Shown piece after piece: positions 61,330 through 64,000 of a DNA stretch of 64,000 nt. The notes under the pieces are model-generated. The model saw nothing but the letters and a program-made list of their open reading frames with translations, made no database searches and was not told the origin of the DNA. Every line of letters starts with the position of its first letter. The stretch's first letter is position 1. This DNA comes from Arthrobacter globiformis. Its GTDB lineage: Bacteria; Actinomycetota; Actinomycetes; Actinomycetales; Micrococcaceae. The stretch lies in NCBI RefSeq assembly GCF_003261175.1, contig NZ_QLNP01000098.1, forward strand, positions 369,478 to 433,477, read 5' to 3'. Position numbers and translations under genes: made by a program.

Positions 61330-63204
61330 ATGTCTGACTACATCAGCCCTGACCGCCCCTCGACGGACCCGCTGGAGCCGGACTCCATTGAGCCCGGCGC
61401 CGGACGGCGAAGGGCAGACGGGAAGGGGTCCGTCGTCCTCGAAGTGCGCGACCTCAGCGTCGACTTCGGCGTGGAAAAGAAGTGGGTGCCGGCCGCCGTC
61501 GGACTTAACTATGAGGTCCGCGCCGGCGAGGTCCTGGCCATTGTGGGGGAGTCGGGCTCGGGCAAGAGCGCCAGTTCCATGGCGCTGCTCGGCCTGCTGC
61601 CCAGCAACAGCAGGGTGTCCGGAAGCGTCAGGCTCTCCGGCCGGGAGCTGCTGGGCGCGGATGCGGCCAACCTCCGCAGTGTCCGCGGCAAGGACGTGGC
61701 CGTCATCTTCCAGGAGCCCATGACCGCGCTGAACCCGGTCTACACGGTGGGTGCGCAGATCGTCGAGACGGTGCGGCTTCACAATGAAGTCTCTCCGGAC
61801 CAGGCCAAGGAGCGCGCGCTGCGGATGCTGGAGCTGGTGGAGCTGCCGGACCCGGTGAAGGCGTTCAAGTCGTACCCGCACCAGCTTTCCGGCGGCCAGC
61901 GGCAGCGTGCCATGATCGCCCAGTCGCTGTCCTGCGATCCCAAGCTGCTGATCGCCGACGAGCCCACCACGGCCCTGGACGTCACGGTGCAGGCGGAGAT
62001 TCTGGACCTGATGCGGAACCTGCGCAACAAGCTGGACAGCGCCATCGTCCTGATCACCCATGACATGGGTGTCGTGGCGGACCTGGCGGACCGGATCGCC
62101 GTCATGCGCAGGGGCCTGATCGTGGAGACCGGCACCGCGGAGCAGATCTTCCACAACCCCCAGCATCCCTACACGCAGGCGCTGCTTGCGGCCGTGCCGC
62201 ACCTCGGGCAGGGCGGGGCGGACACCGCGCCGGACGTTGACGTGACAGCTGCGCTGGCAGCGGCCACCCATGCCGAGCTTGACTCCGTTGACCACGACGA
62301 ACTGGTCCGGCGCGAGCGGGAGAACGCGGCGGCCCTGGCAGCCGCCGAATCCCGGGGACCCGTGGGGGAACCGGTCCTGGAGCTGACCGACGTCGCCATC
62401 GAGTATCCGAAGCAGGGACGCGTGCCGGCCTTCCGCGCCGTCGAGGGGGCCAACCTGACCATCCATCCGGGGCAGGTGGTGGGCCTCGTGGGGGAGTCGG
62501 GATCGGGCAAGACCACCATCGGGCGTGCCGCCGTCGGACTGCTGCCGGTGGCTGCCGGAACGATGCGTGTTGTGGGGGAGGACATCTCCGCTGCCAAGAA
62601 GAACGGCAAGCAGCTGCACCAGGTGCGGCGCCACATCGGCATGGTGTTCCAGGACCCGTCCTCGTCGCTGAACCCACGCCTGCCCATCGGCGAAAGCATC
62701 GGCGAGCCGATGTACCTTGCCGGGGTGGCGAAGGGCGCCGACCTGCAGAAGCGCATCGAGGCGCTGCTGGACCAGGTGGAGCTGCCCCGGAACTACCGGA
62801 ACAGGTACCCGCACGAGCTGTCCGGCGGGCAGAAGCAGCGCGTCGGCATCGCCCGGGCACTCTCGCTCAAGCCGAAGCTCATGGTGGCGGACGAGCCGAC
62901 GTCTGCGCTTGACGTGTCCGTGCAGGCCAAGGTCCTGGAGCTGTTCCAGAACCTCCAGCGTGAGCTCGGGTTCGCCTGCCTGTTCGTCACCCACGACCTC
63001 GCCGTCGTGGACGTGCTGGCAGACCGCATCTGCGTCATGCAGCGCGGCCGCATCGTGGAGCAGGGCTCCCGCGACCAGATCCTGCGGAACCCGCAGGAGG
63101 CCTACACGCAGCGGCTGCTTGCCGCCGTGCCGCTGCCGGACCCGGAAAAGCAGCGCGAGCGCCGGGAACTGCGGGCACAGCTGCTGGCCACCGGACCGGA
63201 GTAG
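61330..63204 (+). CDS. Peptide ABC transporter, fused DppD-DppF ATPases
   Basis: 624 residues with two ATPase domains. Domain 1: GESGSGKSA (Lys 79), QLSGGQRQRAMIAQSLSCDP and IADEPTTALDVTVQAEIL. Domain 2: GESGSGKTT (Lys 394), ELSGGQKQRVGIARALSLKP and VADEPTSALDVSVQAKVL. Both are complete, so each protein supplies both ATP sites of the importer. It is separated from dppC by the antisense PH-domain gene and 80 bases of spacer with no clear promoter. Confidence 0.92.
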   Translation: MSDYISPDRPSTDPLEPDSIEPGAGRRRADGKGSVVLEVRDLSVDFGVEKKWVPAAVGLNYEVRAGEVLAIVGESGSGKSASSMALLGLLPSNSRVSGSVRLSGRELLGADAANLRSVRGKDVAVIFQEPMTALNPVYTVGAQIVETVRLHNEVSPDQAKERALRMLELVELPDPVKAFKSYPHQLSGGQRQRAMIAQSLSCDPKLLIADEPTTALDVTVQAEILDLMRNLRNKLDSAIVLITHDMGVVADLADRIAVMRRGLIVETGTAEQIFHNPQHPYTQALLAAVPHLGQGGADTAPDVDVTAALAAATHAELDSVDHDELVRRERENAAALAAAESRGPVGEPVLELTDVAIEYPKQGRVPAFRAVEGANLTIHPGQVVGLVGESGSGKTTIGRAAVGLLPVAAGTMRVVGEDISAAKKNGKQLHQVRRHIGMVFQDPSSSLNPRLPIGESIGEPMYLAGVAKGADLQKRIEALLDQVELPRNYRNRYPHELSGGQKQRVGIARALSLKPKLMVADEPTSALDVSVQAKVLELFQNLQRELGFACLFVTHDLAVVDVLADRICVMQRGRIVEQGSRDQILRNPQEAYTQRLLAAVPLPDPEKQRERRELRAQLLATGPE

Positions 63205-63214
63205 CCGGGACAAC

Positions 63215-63259
63215 AAAAAACAGGAGCCGGTATCCACTCAACGTGGATACCGGCTCCTG
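63215..63259. terminator. Bidirectional terminator between the Dpp ATPase and the SGNH hydrolase
   Basis: A 17-bp stem (63221-63237 with 63243-63259) and 5-base loop. Read on the minus strand it is followed by TTTTTT (63220-63215), the best form for the SGNH gene. Confidence 0.85.
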
Positions 63260-63280
63260 TCTAAGTGATAGGTGCCGGCC

Positions 63281-64000
63281 CTAGGACAGGGCCAGCCCCA
63301 GCTTCGCGAGCCTGTCGCCCAGCAGCGCACCCAGGGCGCGGTGACCGTCGCTGTTCATGTGGACGCTGTCCTTGAGCTGCGCCTCCAGTCCGTAGCGGGT
63401 GAGCCAGTCCCCGACACTGACGAACGGAATGTCGTGGTCCCCGGCGACGGTCCCCAGCAGCGCGTCCACCTCGGCGCGCCGGGCGCCGCCGTGGTCCGCT
63501 CCCTTGCCCAGGGTTCCCACCATGGCAAGCTTCGCGCCCGGGTACCGCTGCTTGATCGTCGTAATCAGCCGGTCCGCGTTGGCCGAGATCTGCTCGTCGC
63601 TCGCCCCCTGCTTCGCGTCGTTTCCGCCACCTTCGATGACCACCAGCGGGGGGAAACCGTAGGGGAGGTGCCAGTCGCCGCGCTGCAGGGCATCGACGTA
63701 ATTGCCGGTGGTGCCGTTGGAGGCGACATAGCCGGTGCCGCCCTTGCCGCAGAAGAAGACGTCGTAGCCCAGCCCCGCCAGGGCCCGGCGCGGCCAGCTG
63801 GCCTGCGGCTCGGACTGCGAGTCGCCGATCAGCAGGGCGGTGCGGGCGATGTTGCCCACGATTACCTCGTCCCGCCCGTTGGCCGGATTGCGGTACAGCG
63901 CTCCGGCGGGAAGGCTGGCGGGGTCGACGGCGGCCCCCAGGTCGGTCACGACGGCCGAGCCGGCGGCCACGGCCTCACCGGGGGCGGCCACCGGGGCGGC
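63281..64000 (-). CDS. SGNH/GDSL-type hydrolase (partial at right edge)
   Basis: 240 codons in the window, open to base 64000; the true start lies outside or near the edge (GTG 63991 is only one possibility). The catalytic Ser is in ALLIGDSQSEPQ, the Asn block in VVIEGGGNDAKQG, and the Asp-His pair in KDSVHMNSDGHRALG. Enzymes of this fold act on esters of sugars or lipids; substrate unknown. Its N-terminal part looks Ala-rich, as in secreted proteins. Confidence 0.8.
   Translation of the reverse strand, partial: AAPVAAPGEAVAAGSAVVTDLGAAVDPASLPAGALYRNPANGRDEVIVGNIARTALLIGDSQSEPQASWPRRALAGLGYDVFFCGKGGTGYVASNGTTGNYVDALQRGDWHLPYGFPPLVVIEGGGNDAKQGASDEQISANADRLITTIKQRYPGAKLAMVGTLGKGADHGGARRAEVDALLGTVAGDHDIPFVSVGDWLTRYGLEAQLKDSVHMNSDGHRALGALLGDRLAKLGLALS

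Noticed and set aside
60796-63237. Minus-strand frame of 813 codons across the Dpp ATPase gene
   Set aside because: It lies opposite a complete two-domain ATPase and shows only the complement of its codons; same effect at 2609-4303 and 19649-21088.

Overview
The window is high-GC (by eye about two-thirds G+C), gene-dense actinobacterial chromosome. Gene content (groL with a His-rich tail, the guaB / guaB3 / guaA purine set, SURF1 plus DUF3817, a UvrD-like helicase fused to a restriction-nuclease domain, CpaB-like SAF protein, OpuC and Dpp transporters) and overall style point to the Micrococcaceae, most likely Arthrobacter or Pseudarthrobacter. This assignment is inference from content, not from a marker-gene alignment.

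Layout. 1-9.8 kb: end of groL, an O-acyltransferase, guaB (IMP dehydrogenase), an ABC exporter, the IMPDH paralogue guaB3, glpD and a PTS EIIA. 9.9-17.5 kb: SURF1, a DUF3817 membrane protein, guaA, and a 1381-residue helicase-like protein whose two ATPase signature residues are both replaced, coupled to a 77-residue partner. 17.5-23.2 kb: SAF/CpaB-like protein, FmdB zinc ribbon, 5-formyl-THF cyclo-ligase divergent from galU, a RimJ-like acetyltransferase, a membrane protein, an NAD(P)-binding protein and tRNA-Ala(CGC).

23.2-29.5 kb is a decayed accessory stretch directly downstream of the tRNA gene. It holds relics of an ABC-2 permease, an EthD-domain protein, a DNA/RNA non-specific endonuclease and a two-TM protein, all broken by small indels, plus possible IS end repeats, mixed with a few intact small membrane proteins and lipoproteins and an Hpt-like protein without its histidine.

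29.5-43 kb is a regulator/transporter region: a ZapE-like C-terminal domain behind corA, DUF1761, two Lrp regulators, two MFS exporters, an ArsR-type regulator preceded by five exact-period 14-bp repeats, a LysR regulator divergent from its MFS neighbour, nitronate monooxygenase, a BadF-type kinase, pirin, Nudix and rsgA. 43.3-46.8 kb is a four-gene OpuC-type quaternary amine/osmoprotectant importer with every junction overlapping. 47-55.6 kb carries an aminotransferase, PPK2, xseA/xseB, a membrane protein, ispH, rmuC and ychF. 55.9-63.2 kb is a Dpp/Opp-type peptide importer whose DppB subunit carries a large extra membrane insert and whose operon is interrupted by an antisense PH-domain gene. 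An SGNH hydrolase runs off the right edge.

A recurring signal is a -10 hexamer (TANNNT) followed by almost exactly six bases and then ATG or GTG. It appears before more than a dozen genes and marks leaderless transcripts; it was used here to choose start codons. I saw no CRISPR array, prophage or rRNA operon.
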